From: Nectonema munidae
Taxonomy: Eukaryota > Nematomorpha > Nectonematoida > Nectonematidae
Length of the DNA stretch: 64,000 nucleotides
Direction of reading: 5' to 3'
Assembly (NCBI GenBank): GCA_030549495.1
Contig: JAUIRK010000875.1
Span: 523,501-587,500, forward strand
Positions 43,601 to 54,749 of the stretch are shown here, in pieces (position 1 is the first letter of the stretch; each line of letters begins with the position of its first letter). A program made the position numbers and the translations under genes. The notes under the pieces are model-generated. The model did not search any database, was not told the origin of the DNA, and saw only the letters and a program-made list of their open reading frames with translations.

Positions 43601-44780
43601 CTAGCGCGATAAAATAAACCACACACGCGTGCTAAAGTTGTGGTGAAGATATGCGAGATAAGAATTCAGTGCGCTCACAAACGGGTAATGCAACATGTGT
43701 TAATCTTTCTTCGCACACTGTTTGTATAAATATAGCAAATGCCCTTCGTTAAAAATCAGAAAAGTTGTATCTAAACTAAATAAAAATTGCTTCGAAATAA
43801 AAGTTGACTACGACTATCCAACAAACTCGTACATTCGATCGACTTTTTTCACTTCAAAAATAAATTAAAATTTATTAGAAAAACATTATACTGACCTATA
43901 CTACTGACCCGTAAAAAATATATATTAATTTTCGAGAGTTTTCTTTAACTATGACATTTTAAAATGTAAAAAACCATATTCTACCTCTGTGAATATAAAA
44001 TATTGAAAAAATAATATATAAACTCATCACGTTAATTATTGGTATTTTTTGAAACTAGATAAAAGTTGACTGACTTCACATAAAGCAGATTTTGGAAAAA
44101 TAAAAATATATTTATTTGTAAAACCCAGCCTATTTTACCCACAAAGAGTATAGCTTTCCAATGATACCATTTTGATTCAAAATTTTTCTTTAAATCTTAA
44201 CATTAAGCTCATCACAAAATGTGGTCCCTTTTTTTTACAAAAATTTGGACCAAATTTTTCGAAGTAAAGTCCAGTTATTAAATTTTTTTTTAACTTTTGC
44301 AAAGATAAATTATTCTAGAGTATGTAGCAGACGATAAGCTCTCAAATGATATATATATCATGAAAAAGAAATATCGAAAAACAGTTTAATTTTTTCTGCA
44401 AATCAAACAAGCAAAAATTTCCAAAAAATCGTATTATTAGTATTATTAGGGCGAGACTTTTTAACCAAATATACCCATCAGATTAAAACAAATTTAAATA
44501 TTCAAAGAATAAGTTAAATATGCATAGAAGAATTATTCCCAGGATAAAACTAATATAAATTATAAATTTGATATTGAATTATAAAAAATTAATCTTTTTT
44601 TTTAATTAAAATTGTTTATATTATAATAATAACTTAAAATATAATAATTATTTATAAATAATAATATAATTAATTTATAATAGTAAGTTTGATAACACAA
44701 AATAATTTTTTAATTTAAATAATTACTAATATATGTGGCCTGGCAAGAAAATGGGTGACATAAAAATATATAACAATACT
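43601..44780. other. AT-rich intergenic DNA
   Basis: The first ~160 bases (43601-43760) are less AT-rich and include TATAAATA, and could be a transposon flank. The remainder is featureless. Confidence 0.35.
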
Positions 44781-44965
44781 CTATTACCAGCGAGCCTCAA
44801 TTGTTGTTAGGGTGTACCTCTCAGCTTAACAGTTGAAGGTCAGGAGTTAGATCCCCAAGGCTCCCAACTCTAAAAACAAATTCACAAAAACTGTGATTAA
44901 CCATCTTAAGCATAATGCGAGCATCTTACGGCTGAAAGTGCTTTGATATCTCCAACCAACTTTAT
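44781..44965 (+). repeat. tRNA-derived SINE, family B, copy 3 (most complete)
   Basis: The head reads GCCTCAATTGTTGTTAGGGTG, CCTCTCAGCTTAACAG and a B box-like AGGAGTTAGATCCCC, resembling a tRNA. It is followed by an A-rich linker and the conserved 3' part TTAACCATCTTAAGCAT, CTTACGGCTGAAAGTG, and then CCAACCAAC. The sequence aligns with 26752-26885 and with the two parts of 11193-11450. Confidence 0.68.
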
Positions 44966-45864
44966 TACCAGCGTTCGTTCAAACTTAAAAATCTGTGTAT
45001 CTTTTTATTTTAAGCATTTATTTAATATTATTTTTAATTTCAAGTTCTTATTTGTAAATAAAGAACATATTTGGGTAAAAAGTCCTACCGGTATTACATA
45101 AACATTTCAACCAATCATATAGTTTTCATGAAATAAAACTGCAATTTCAAAGGGGTAGGTGTAAAATAAGCTGCAAAAAAAGCTGCAAAAGTAAAGCCTG
45201 ATTTCGAATAAACGAAAAGAGATAACAGAGTGAAAATTTACTTACATATAAAACTCGAGTCTCTAATTCAGAAAAAAACAAATAAAGTTATATATATTAA
45301 AAAAAACATTATATTTTAGTGATAATAAGTCAAAATTTATGGATTTGTCTTCCATTTCTGTTACCTCGATGCTGATAATAATGTCTATGCGAACTAATTT
45401 ATAAAATATTTTCTTTTTAAATTAATTTTAATATATTAAAAATAAATTATATATTAGTTTTAAAAAAATTGATTATTTTAAATAATTCTATGTAAAATTA
45501 TAGTATCTATAGTTTATACAAAGACTTTTCAGCTTTTTATTTTTATAACTAAAATAAGTATCAGTTTTTCTTCATTATAAATGTTGCACCTATTTACTAC
45601 TTAAGTTTTCTTTTTTTGTTTGATGTTTTATATGGTAGAGAAATAATAAATAGAGAATAAGCACGTATATTTGAAAGATTTTATAATTTGCAAAGAAAAA
45701 ACAATATTAAAATAAAATCAAATAATATATAAAAATTTTGTTTACATTTCCTAGAATAAAAAAACAGGGTAAAAATTAACTATTTCTATTAAATATATTT
45801 ACTCATATTTTCTATAAAAATTGATTGATTTTTAATCAATTATGGATTCCAAAACTATAATAAA
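44966..45864. other. Very AT-rich DNA upstream of the microexon gene
   Basis: No coding frame. It would contain the promoter of the candidate gene at 45865, but no motif stands out. Confidence 0.35.
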
Positions 45865-46807
45865 ATGTCTTGTGAATATGTAAGTCTTTTTGATTTTTTT
45901 TTATATTATAATTTAATTTTAGATATCAAATAAATAATAAAAAAAACAAATAGAAAAAATGTTTTAAGTGTGGGAAACCGAAACACAATTTAAAAAAATG
46001 CAACGGTGACTTGTTTATAAATTATTCTAACGTGACTATAATGAATTTCTTTTTAGGTATACCAAAAAATGTGAGTGTTTTAGGTTTTATAAACCGTTAT
46101 TATTATAATAAATAAGATTATTTAATTTGTTATTTTCATAAGTTGTATGCTTTGCCTAAACTTTTTTCATAATAAATCAATGATTATAATTTCAAATTAC
46201 TTTTTTTATTTGTCAATTTGAATATATATAAACTGTTTTAATCGTGTATTTATGTTTCCAGAAGTTTGTAGAAAAGGTAAATTCTTATATTTTTGATTTA
46301 TATTTAACCTGAAAATATCTCAGTGCTTAAAATATCCTTATTTATTTGCAATTTTTAGACAACTTCACAAGGAGTAAATTTTGTTGAAATTTTCTTTTCC
46401 AAAATGTTAATTTTGTGTTTTATTAATCGTATTTTTAGAGATCTGTAAATGAGGTAAATTCTTATATCTTTGATATATGTTTAACGTCAAGTTTTCTCAA
46501 TACTTCCTTATTTATTGCAATTTATAGACAACTTCACAAAAAGTAAATTTTGTTGAAATTTTCTTTTATATTGCTTTGCAATTTTGTTAAAATGTTTCCA
46601 TCTTTTACTTATATATTTATTTCAAATTCAATTTGTTAATAAACATCTTATTAATCATATTTTCAGAGATCTGTACATGAGGTAAATTCTTATATCTGTG
46701 ATATATGTTTAACGTCAAGTTTTCTCAATACTTAAAATGTCCTTATTTGTTGCAATATATAGACTTCACATATACGTAACAAATATATAAGTATTATACA
46801 TTATTAG
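45865..46807 (+). CDS. Candidate microexon gene: zinc-knuckle protein with five tandem 15-nt exons
   Basis: Proposed exons: 45865-45879 (MSCEY), 45954-46005 (zinc knuckle CFKCGKPKHNLKKC), 46057-46070 (IPKN), 46262-46276 (KFVEK), 46359-46373 (TTSQG), 46439-46453 (RSVNE), 46528-46542 (TTSQK), 46667-46681 (RSVHE) and 46763-46807 (TSHIRNKYISIIHY, stop). That gives about 66 residues. The five 15-nt exons are each bounded by AG and GTAAAT, all in phase 0. The 14-nt exon, with GTGAGT donor, joins the zinc-knuckle exon through a split glycine codon, which supports one common frame. Weak points: the acceptor at 45953 lacks a nearby pyrimidine tract and the donor at 46006 is GTGACT. I do not recognise the family. 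It resembles microexon genes of schistosomes and bicycle genes of gall aphids in architecture only. A decayed gag-like knuckle next to a tandem repeat is the main alternative. Confidence 0.4.
46245..46780 (+). repeat. Three imperfect tandem units of 177-228 bp that include the microexon pairs
   Basis: Units start near 46262, 46439 and 46667. Each contains a 15-nt A block, GTAAATTCTTATAT, TTATTTGTTGCAAT-like sequence and a B block starting ACAACTTCAC (ACTTCAC in the last). The first unit is the most divergent. The duplication explains why splice-like borders recur, and means that they are not fully independent evidence for splicing. Confidence 0.85.
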
Positions 46808-47384
46808 AATCCTCTTATCATTCTATTTAATAATTTTAATGTAATTATTTTTTGCATTGTTTAAAAAAAAATTTTTTTTGGAAAATTAACTTGAAACGGG
46901 GATTTCTTTGCGGGCGATATCAATTTTCAAGATTTAATGAATATTAGGGGTATCAATGATCTTAATTAAGACTTGGAATCACGTGGGTCTTTAACAGAAC
47001 GTGTCAAAGATCATTGGTACAATGATTCTAGGACGTGTAAAATATCATTGGTATCTTTAATCTAGGTCCTGTTAAAGACAATTGGTACCTTTAATCTAGG
47101 TCCATTTAAAGATCATTGGTACCCATGTGATTCTAGGTCCTGTAAAAGATCCTTGGTACCCGTGATTCTAGGTCCTGTAAAAAATCATTGGTACTCCCAT
47201 ATTGAATTGGATATATTGAGAATGTAAAAATATTTTAATGCAAATGAATTTTTTTGATTGGTTAAAATAAGTACATTATGCACGTATATACAAAATATAC
47301 AAATATATATGAATTTTTTTGAATAAAAAGATTTATGGTAAAATAAAGCTAATATTGTTATTCAGAATAATAAGAGGATTCTAA
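46804..47384. mobile_element. Non-autonomous element with 21-bp inverted ends around a minisatellite
   Basis: TTAGAATCCTCTTAT at 46804 plus six more bases is repeated in inverted form at 47364-47384 with one mismatch in 21. The interior holds a minisatellite of about six 33-38-bp units at 47005-47195 (ATCATTGGTACC, GATTCTAGGTCCTG). The left end overlaps the proposed stop codon of the microexon gene, so its insertion may have created the present 3' end of that frame. No target duplication is obvious. Confidence 0.6.
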
Positions 47385-50308
47385 AAATATATAAAACTTG
47401 ATTTTTTATTAAATATATGAGAAGTGATAAAAGTCATATTTTGAGCCACCTGAAAAATTGAAAAATAAAAAAAAATTAAAATTTAAAAGCGTATTCTGAT
47501 AGAGTTTGATACGCTGATTCCAAATATGTAATTTGTTTGAAATGAATCGAATGATTTTTTAATTTTTTCTGAGGTCAAATTTGAATTTTTTGTCATTTTT
47601 TCAAGTTCAAAGGCTAAAAAAAGTATTTAAAAAAAATAATTTAAAATATTTTTATATTTTCGTACGCAGTTTAAAATTTCCTTTAAAATGAGATATTAAA
47701 ATAGACAATTGGATAAGTTTGAAATTTTTCAAAAATTTTGTAAGGGGGTTCAAAATTTTTCAAAAAAATTAAAAAAAAATTTTCTAAATTTTTCTAACGT
47801 AGTATGTTTAAATATCAATTATATATTATGAATGTGCAAAAAAAATTTATTCTTCATTTTACACGCTAAAATATAGTGAAAAATGTGCATCATGTTCAAG
47901 GGGTTATAAAAAAAAATTTGAATTTTTTTACAAAACTAAAAATAATTTAAAAATCTTGGTAAAAGGATGCTCTTTAAGATGCGCATGGTTTAAAATGTTT
48001 AAAAAAAAATTCTCGCATAAATTTTCTTTAAAAGTTGAAAATATTGACACTAAATTTTTTTAAAAATTGTTAAAATCAAAAAATATATATCAAAAATAAA
48101 TATTTTTCAAAATTGCTAAAATTCTTTTATAAAATTTAAGCAATTTTGATAAAGATGATGTAAAAATTAGAAAAAAATAATTTTGTTATGATGTAGAATT
48201 TTTGAATCAAAAATGTCAACTTTTTGAAAATTCAAAGCTTTTTTTTATAAAAAATGAAATTATTTTTTTTACAAAATCATTTATTTATAAAAGTACTTTA
48301 ACTCCGTTGAATTTTTTTTTAAATTTTTGAAACATCTCGCGGGAATTGAAAAAGTGAGAAAATTTATAGTTCAGGTACGGGTCAATGATCTGAGCCTGAA
48401 GGCATTTAATTTAGAGGAGGTGATAACGCTGTAAAAATGAGACAGGTTAACATTTTAAAGCTTGGAAAATACTTTTTTAATCTAAAAGTTCTTTTACTTT
48501 GAATGGAAAAAGTAAAAGAAAATGGGTTCGCAAATCGTGAAATATTATTATATATAAGAAGATAACTTTACCTGTTACAATACATAATAATTTTTTTCAT
48601 TATATTTATATAGAAGAACAAAGTAAACTAGGTATTCAATTAATTAATTTATTTGTAACCAAATATATACCGTATAATATTTAGATAAAATTAGTCAAAG
48701 ACAAATATCTTTCATGTTAATAAATTTTTTTGTGTTCATATTTTTTAATACAATAGGTCAGGCGGTTTAACCATATTTGTGATTGGCTATTTTTATTTAC
48801 GCAGTGTCTTAATTTAATAATATTAATTAAATTCTTGAGTTACAATTGATATTGATTGACACTTAAAAAATTTTATACCCTAATTATGAAATGAAGTCGG
48901 ATTTTTAGAGCAAATTTGACTGAAACTTTTTTTTACACGCTAATCATGAAAACTGAGTCGAAAAATGACATTTTTGGTCGCTTTAATGTAGATAATTGCT
49001 GTGCCCTTTAATTACAAGTCATTATTTGTAAAAAACAAAAACTTTTTAACTAAAATTAGTTTTTAAACCTGGAGTGCCTAACCCTACTTTAGCTAATCTA
49101 ATAGTGAAGCGTACGTAATCTTTCTAAAATGAGGGAAGAAAGTTAATGTTGATAGTTTTATAAGTTATATAACCTTGCTGAATTACAATATTGAGATAAA
49201 AAACCGGTCTAGTACAATTATTTTGGAATTTCTAGGGTTTTTTGAAAGCTAAATTAATATAAGTTCGAATTTTAATCACATAAATGATCCTCTTCATAAA
49301 TAACTTTAAAAATAATTTAGAATATAATATTATTAGCTAGATCTTTTGTTTCTGGTAAATATTTGTGACACAATCTGTATTATATAAAACATCATGAAAT
49401 GTATATGAAAGTATAAAAGTATAAAATAATGTATAGGAAAAGGTTAAATTAATTTATTGTATTAAAGAAATAATATTTATCGATAGATTTGGTTTATGTA
49501 ACTACATAAAATCTTTTATTCTTTCTAATGCTCTTCACGAATGATGTACGAGTTGTAAATGCAAATTGAGTTTTTGAATTGACTTGTTTTTCAATTGCTA
49601 ACTTTGAGTAAATTACATGTGGAGTATATAGGATGTGAATTCTTAGCCGTGAAGAACACGTTACCAGGCTGCAGGACGAGGACCTGATTCACGTGCAGCC
49701 CAAAAAACTCCCATATCTTTTCATACCAGTTTGCCACAAGATCTAAAAAGAATTATTAAATTTTGTGTCAAAAAAAAACCACCACTACCGTGCCAGATTG
49801 ACTTACAATTCAAATAAAAGCCTAAATTTTAAATTTTAACAATTTGAATTTTCGGATAAAATCATGCCAGTAAAGGTTATAGTACCATGAAATAAAACTG
49901 GTTTATTTCAATAAAACTGATGGATAAAAAAAGTGAATAAATTCCAAGGACACAATGTTGTATAAGAACATAGATGTATATTAGAAGATTGAATTAGATA
50001 CTTCATTTCTTTTTTCTTAAGTTCTTCTTCTTTTTTCTTTTTTATTTACAAATAATATAAAAATCAAACTTTACGTAACGATTCACTCCAACTAAATCAT
50101 AGCCGCTCAAATTTTTTGAATTTAAATATAAATTTTTATATTGTATTTTATCCTTTATTTATCTATTTATTTATAATAAATATATCTATAAAATATCTAT
50201 TTATTTATTTTTTTTAATTTTCCACTTATTATGTCTCTTGAATCTCTAAATACAATTATATATAACTATATATAAAGATTTTATTTTCTTTCTATATATT
50301 TATACTTA
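47385..50308. other. Long AT-rich stretch without recognised genes
   Basis: It is mostly A/T runs. A small G+C-richer island at 49640-49720 encodes a 30-codon frame without known motifs. No terminal repeats or RNA genes were recognised. The 5' untranslated region of the LINE starting at 50309 must lie at its right end. Confidence 0.35.
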
Positions 50309-51343
50309 ATGTGTGATTCAGATATTCATAAGGTAATTGAAGTCGCAAAATTAGGAGGTATAAAATCTCTTCTAAGTCGAGATATTTCTAAAGAAAGCTT
50401 AGGTAATGCTCTTATTTATTTAATTGATAAACAACATTCAGAATCTATGATTGATATAAGCAACAAACTCGATAATATTGGAACTAAGATAACAGAGCTA
50501 AGTAGCCGGTCTACCAACTCTGGTTTATCATCTAAAAGTCAATTATCGTATAGCCAAGTAGTTGAAAATAGTTCTAAAACCAAGAAAGTCTATAATTATA
50601 AGCCTTCTTTATCAGTTAAGATTCCCAAGTTTTTTGATAATTCTAATGAAAATTTTACATCATGTATAAACAAAAAACTTAAGCCAGCCTATAATAAACT
50701 GTGTTTAAAAAACTGTAAAAAGACTAATGATAATTCTTTAATTCTTGAGACCTCTAATGATAATAATTTAGTTCATCTTAAATCTGGCTTAACTGCTAGT
50801 TACTTCGAATTTGAAGATGTAAAACAAAAATTGCCTTATTTTTGTTTGAAAAATATCCCAAATGAGATGAATTTTGACAAAATAAAGGAATTTATCTCTA
50901 GTCAGAATAATATAAAATTAGAAGATATTTTAAACATGTTTAAGCTACCAACCATTTCTAAGTCGCATTATAATATAGCTATTAAGTTTAGTAAGGCATC
51001 GATCAAGTTATTATTTCCCAATAAACATATATATATTGGATGTTATGCATTTAATTTAGAACTTCTTCGTTCATTTGTTAAAATTTGTTATAAATGTAAC
51101 AAGTTTGATCATGTTGCTTCAGATTGCAGATCCAGTACACCCGTTTGTAGATATTGTAGTTTAGATCATTTTTCTAAAGACTGTTGTAAATCAAATCCTG
51201 TTATCTGTTCTAGATGTTCAAGTTTTAAATTACCTTTTTCACATATATGCAACTCTAGTGACTGTACATCCCTTAATTCTGAAAAAGAAAAGCGTAATAT
51301 AATCAACGAATTGAATCTTAAGTATATTTTAGATGAATATTAA
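50309..51343 (+). CDS. LINE ORF1, RNA-binding protein with zinc knuckles
   Basis: The 344-residue protein begins MCDSDIHKVIEVAKLGG. Its N-terminal third is serine-rich (SSRSTNSGLSSKS). The C-terminus carries tandem cysteine-rich knuckles: CYKCNKFDHVASDC, CRYCSLDHFSKDC and CSRCSSFKLPFSHIC. ORF1 of this class binds the element RNA and forms the ribonucleoprotein. The stop at 51341 overlaps the ORF2 start, so ORF2 is probably made by reinitiation or leaky coupling. It is intact. Confidence 0.88.
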   Translation: MCDSDIHKVIEVAKLGGIKSLLSRDISKESLGNALIYLIDKQHSESMIDISNKLDNIGTKITELSSRSTNSGLSSKSQLSYSQVVENSSKTKKVYNYKPSLSVKIPKFFDNSNENFTSCINKKLKPAYNKLCLKNCKKTNDNSLILETSNDNNLVHLKSGLTASYFEFEDVKQKLPYFCLKNIPNEMNFDKIKEFISSQNNIKLEDILNMFKLPTISKSHYNIAIKFSKASIKLLFPNKHIYIGCYAFNLELLRSFVKICYKCNKFDHVASDCRSSTPVCRYCSLDHFSKDCCKSNPVICSRCSSFKLPFSHICNSSDCTSLNSEKEKRNIINELNLKYILDEY

Positions 51344-54300
51344 TGATGTCATTTCCTTGAATGAAAGTAATAATTTTTCTTGTAGTTTAAATTGTCGTAA
51401 GAGTATTAATAAACTAATGAAATTTGATGAATTTTCTAACTGTAATGAAAAATTTTTTGACTTGTTTTTCGCTTCACATTTTAAAGACCAGTGTATGTTA
51501 TATGACTTTAATTTATCTAAATTTGCCAATCTATATACAAATTTAAACTTGTTTAATTTTAATGTAATTAGTCTTAACATCCAATCCCTGAAACCAAAAT
51601 ATGATTTGTTAAAATATCTGATTTCCATATTCGAATCACATAACAATTATCCTCTTCACGTCATTTGTCTTCAGGAACTTTGGATAGATAAAATTAAATT
51701 TAGATCCTTCGAAATAGAAAACTATAAGTTTGTTTTTATGCCACCTATGCTTAGCTCTCATAGCGGATTAGGATTTTATGTTCATAATAGTGTAAAATTC
51801 ACAATTTGCAATAGTGTTCACTCTAGCAATTTTTTTGAAGTTTTTACCATTTCTATTTCATTAGATAAATATAACAGCATATTTATTAACAATATTTATC
51901 GTAAGCCCACATTAGTTCATAGCAATATTGAAGCATTCTTCTATGACTTTGAGTATTTCCTGACTAATTATAAGCATGATTTCAAATCGAGTGTTTTTTT
52001 AGGTGATTTTAATTTTGATCTTCGCAAAATTGATAATGACAGATTTGTCCAAGCCTTTATGGATATTATGCTGTCATATGGTTTTCAACCGTTAATATCT
52101 AAATTAACAAGACCTAACACTGAAACTATATTAGATAATATATACGCTCCGACATCTTATTATCAAAACAAAGCTTTTAATATTTTATTTGATATATCCG
52201 ATCACCTACCTATTTTAGCGACATTTAAAGTTTCGTTTAACATTAACAAGTACCCATTAAAAAAAAAGTTTGATAAAAATTCCTTTTTGCTTGATATTGC
52301 TAATTTTAATTGGTATCACTACCTGAAGCATGACTTTGACAATCCTAATAATTATTTTGAAAAATTTAATACTATGCTTTCAAGCTTTGTAAATAGCAAT
52401 ACAAAACTGATAAAATCAAGTAGAGCGTCTTATTATACCAACCCTAAAAATCCCTGGATTGACAAACATATACTGAATTTAATTAGACAACGTAATTTGA
52501 TTTTTTTTAAACTGAAGACCAAATTTTGTACTGATTTGAAACATAAGTATATTTCAATTAGAAATGAAATAAAATATAAGATTAAATCACTAAAAATTCA
52601 ATTTTTCAAGGAAACATTTTCGAATAAGTCATGTCCTAAACAAATTTGGCAAGAGATTAATAAATTGATCAATCCCTCTATTGATTCGAATATTGTGTTG
52701 AGAATTGACAATAAATTGATTGATAATAGTCATACTATATCTAACTATTTTAATTATAAGTTTTCTCATTCTATCGCATGTTCTAAACCTGTAGGTGACT
52801 TCTCAAATTATGTGAAGCAATCTTCCATCCACTTTGACTACCAAAAGTTTTGCATGAATGACATTCTTTTAGCAGTAAAAGATATCAAAATGAATCATTC
52901 TGCTGATGTTTACGGTCTCTCAATTTCTCATATAAAAATTTGTATTAATATTATTGCTAAATTCATGTTAATTGGCTACAATTCTTGCTTGGAATATTCC
53001 ATTTTCCCTGATTCTTTTAAACTTAGCATAGTTCACCCAATCTTCAAAAAAGGGGATAAAAATAACCCAGACAATTACCGCCCTATCTCTATAGTACCAA
53101 TTTTGTCTAAAATATTTGAAAAGTTATTGTATTCTCAACTAGTTTCTTTTTTTGAATGTAATGAAATACTATATAAATTTCAATTTGGCTTCCGTAATCT
53201 CCACAACACACAGTCACTTCTTATTTGTTTAATCGATGAAATTATTCAGAATTTTGAGTCAGGTCAAAGTGTGCTTACATTTTTCATTGATTTCTCAAGA
53301 GCCTTTGATAATGTTTCTCACTCTATTTTACTGAAAAAACTTGCCCTTTATGGTATCGGCACTAAATCTCTATCTCTTTTATCTCATTACTTTTACCATA
53401 GACGCCAAACAGTAATTGTTGATAAATTTCATTCTAACGTTTTGCCCGTCACGTGTGGGGTTCCACAGGGTTCGATACTCGGCCCGTTGATGTTTCTTAT
53501 ATATCTAAATGATATACATAATTCAAATGTTCATTTAAAATTTTTCATATTCGCTGATGATTTAACTATAACCTTACCCATTGCACACAATAAAACTCTA
53601 GAATACGTTATACAGCAAACGGATAAACTTTTTGAGTGGTGTCAAGCTAACTGTATGACGATTAATTACGAAAAATCCAAGGCTATGCTTTTTAATAGGA
53701 AAAAATCTCTAAAGCTTGACTTTTCTAATTTTGTTTTTGATCTAGTTAAAAGTTACACTTTATTAGGCATAGTTATAGATGATGATTTAAAATGGAAGCG
53801 ACACATTTCATATACTAACACTAAATTAAGTAAAATCATAGGTATTTTTAAATGTTATAATAATTTCTTTCCTACAGACACTAAAATTTTGTTATATAAT
53901 TCATTTTTTCTATCATATATAAATTATGGCATACTAGTTTGGGGACACCAAAATCTTTCTTTACTATATAAGTCACAAAAAAAAGTTTTAAGACTAATTT
54001 TTAATACACATTATATCGCGCATACTGATGAGCTTTTTTATAAATCAAACATATTGAAAATTGCTGACCTATTTTATTATAACCTACTACTTTTTACCTA
54101 TAAACTATTTAACAATTATCTACCTAAAATATTTAACTCTTTCATTTGTTTTAACGATGATCTTAATATGTATTATAATTTACGTGACAATAATAAAGCA
54201 GTGATGCCATTTTATAAAACCAAAGCAAATTCCCAGTCTATTAAATATAAATTACCACATTGTTGGAACTCCATCCTACCTAATTCATGCTATATATACA

Positions 54301-54401
54301 TGCCCATCAGTCTCTTCAAAAAAACAATTAAACAACATTATATAAATCATTATAATACTCAGTGTAATATAAAAAAATGTTTTTCTTGTCATCGAACCTA
54401 A
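51333..54401 (+). CDS. LINE ORF2, endonuclease and reverse transcriptase
   Basis: The 1022-residue protein has an N-terminal endonuclease with FNVISLNIQSLKPKYD, ICLQELW (about residue 112), FLGDFNFDLR (about 222) and SDHLPILATF (about 288). The reverse transcriptase has NYRPISIVPILSKIFEKLL (about 580), FIDFSRAFDNVSHSILL (about 650), GVPQGSILGPLMFLIYLND (about 708) and the catalytic FADDLTI (about 739). The C-terminus contains HCWNSILPNSC and ends CFSCHRT. All catalytic residues that I can check are present. The enzyme would nick genomic DNA and copy the element RNA at the nick. Confidence 0.92.
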   Translation: MNINDVISLNESNNFSCSLNCRKSINKLMKFDEFSNCNEKFFDLFFASHFKDQCMLYDFNLSKFANLYTNLNLFNFNVISLNIQSLKPKYDLLKYLISIFESHNNYPLHVICLQELWIDKIKFRSFEIENYKFVFMPPMLSSHSGLGFYVHNSVKFTICNSVHSSNFFEVFTISISLDKYNSIFINNIYRKPTLVHSNIEAFFYDFEYFLTNYKHDFKSSVFLGDFNFDLRKIDNDRFVQAFMDIMLSYGFQPLISKLTRPNTETILDNIYAPTSYYQNKAFNILFDISDHLPILATFKVSFNINKYPLKKKFDKNSFLLDIANFNWYHYLKHDFDNPNNYFEKFNTMLSSFVNSNTKLIKSSRASYYTNPKNPWIDKHILNLIRQRNLIFFKLKTKFCTDLKHKYISIRNEIKYKIKSLKIQFFKETFSNKSCPKQIWQEINKLINPSIDSNIVLRIDNKLIDNSHTISNYFNYKFSHSIACSKPVGDFSNYVKQSSIHFDYQKFCMNDILLAVKDIKMNHSADVYGLSISHIKICINIIAKFMLIGYNSCLEYSIFPDSFKLSIVHPIFKKGDKNNPDNYRPISIVPILSKIFEKLLYSQLVSFFECNEILYKFQFGFRNLHNTQSLLICLIDEIIQNFESGQSVLTFFIDFSRAFDNVSHSILLKKLALYGIGTKSLSLLSHYFYHRRQTVIVDKFHSNVLPVTCGVPQGSILGPLMFLIYLNDIHNSNVHLKFFIFADDLTITLPIAHNKTLEYVIQQTDKLFEWCQANCMTINYEKSKAMLFNRKKSLKLDFSNFVFDLVKSYTLLGIVIDDDLKWKRHISYTNTKLSKIIGIFKCYNNFFPTDTKILLYNSFFLSYINYGILVWGHQNLSLLYKSQKKVLRLIFNTHYIAHTDELFYKSNILKIADLFYYNLLLFTYKLFNNYLPKIFNSFICFNDDLNMYYNLRDNNKAVMPFYKTKANSQSIKYKLPHCWNSILPNSCYIYMPISLFKKTIKQHYINHYNTQCNIKKCFSCHRT

Positions 54402-54749
54402 ATATACGTTATAAATGTATATCCGTCATTTATGTGCATATTACTTACATATATATACTCAATTTAATTTATATAAATACATATATCTATGTAATTTGTT
54501 TGTCTTATCATCCTTTCTGGAAATTTTGAAATTGTAATTTTTATATCAATGCTATGATATACATAGTTACTAACGTAATGTTTGGGTTGTTTTCTTTCCA
54601 GCGGCTTTCTGGCCTTTAGAAGCTCCTGCTCTCAAATATAAAAAGAGATTTTTATATCAAATTTCAATATTTTATTTTACTATAATGTACTTTGTGTGCT
54701 ATCATGTTGATTTTTGTTGCGAATAAATTCTTTTCTTCTTCTTCTTTAA

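Larger units (their letters stand above)
50309..54749 (+). mobile_element. Apparently full-length non-LTR retrotransposon with both ORFs open
   Basis: ORF1 (50309-51343) and ORF2 (51333-54401) overlap by 11 bases and have no stops or frame breaks. The 3' untranslated region ends with AATAAATTC and a (TTC)-rich tail at about 54723-54749. The order (zinc-knuckle ORF1, endonuclease, reverse transcriptase, no RNase H) fits the Jockey/CR1-like part of the LINE tree. The 5' end is not definable by eye, and no target duplication was found. It may be a young, possibly still mobile copy. Confidence 0.88.

Noticed and set aside
45842-45879. Alternative start of the microexon gene at the ATG at 45842
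   Set aside because: Its frame ends with two leftover bases at the donor and runs into stops with any downstream acceptor; the ATG at 45865 keeps phase 0.
49640-49720. G+C-richer island with a short open frame
   Set aside because: No known motif and no splice context that joins it to another exon; could be a small transposon remnant.
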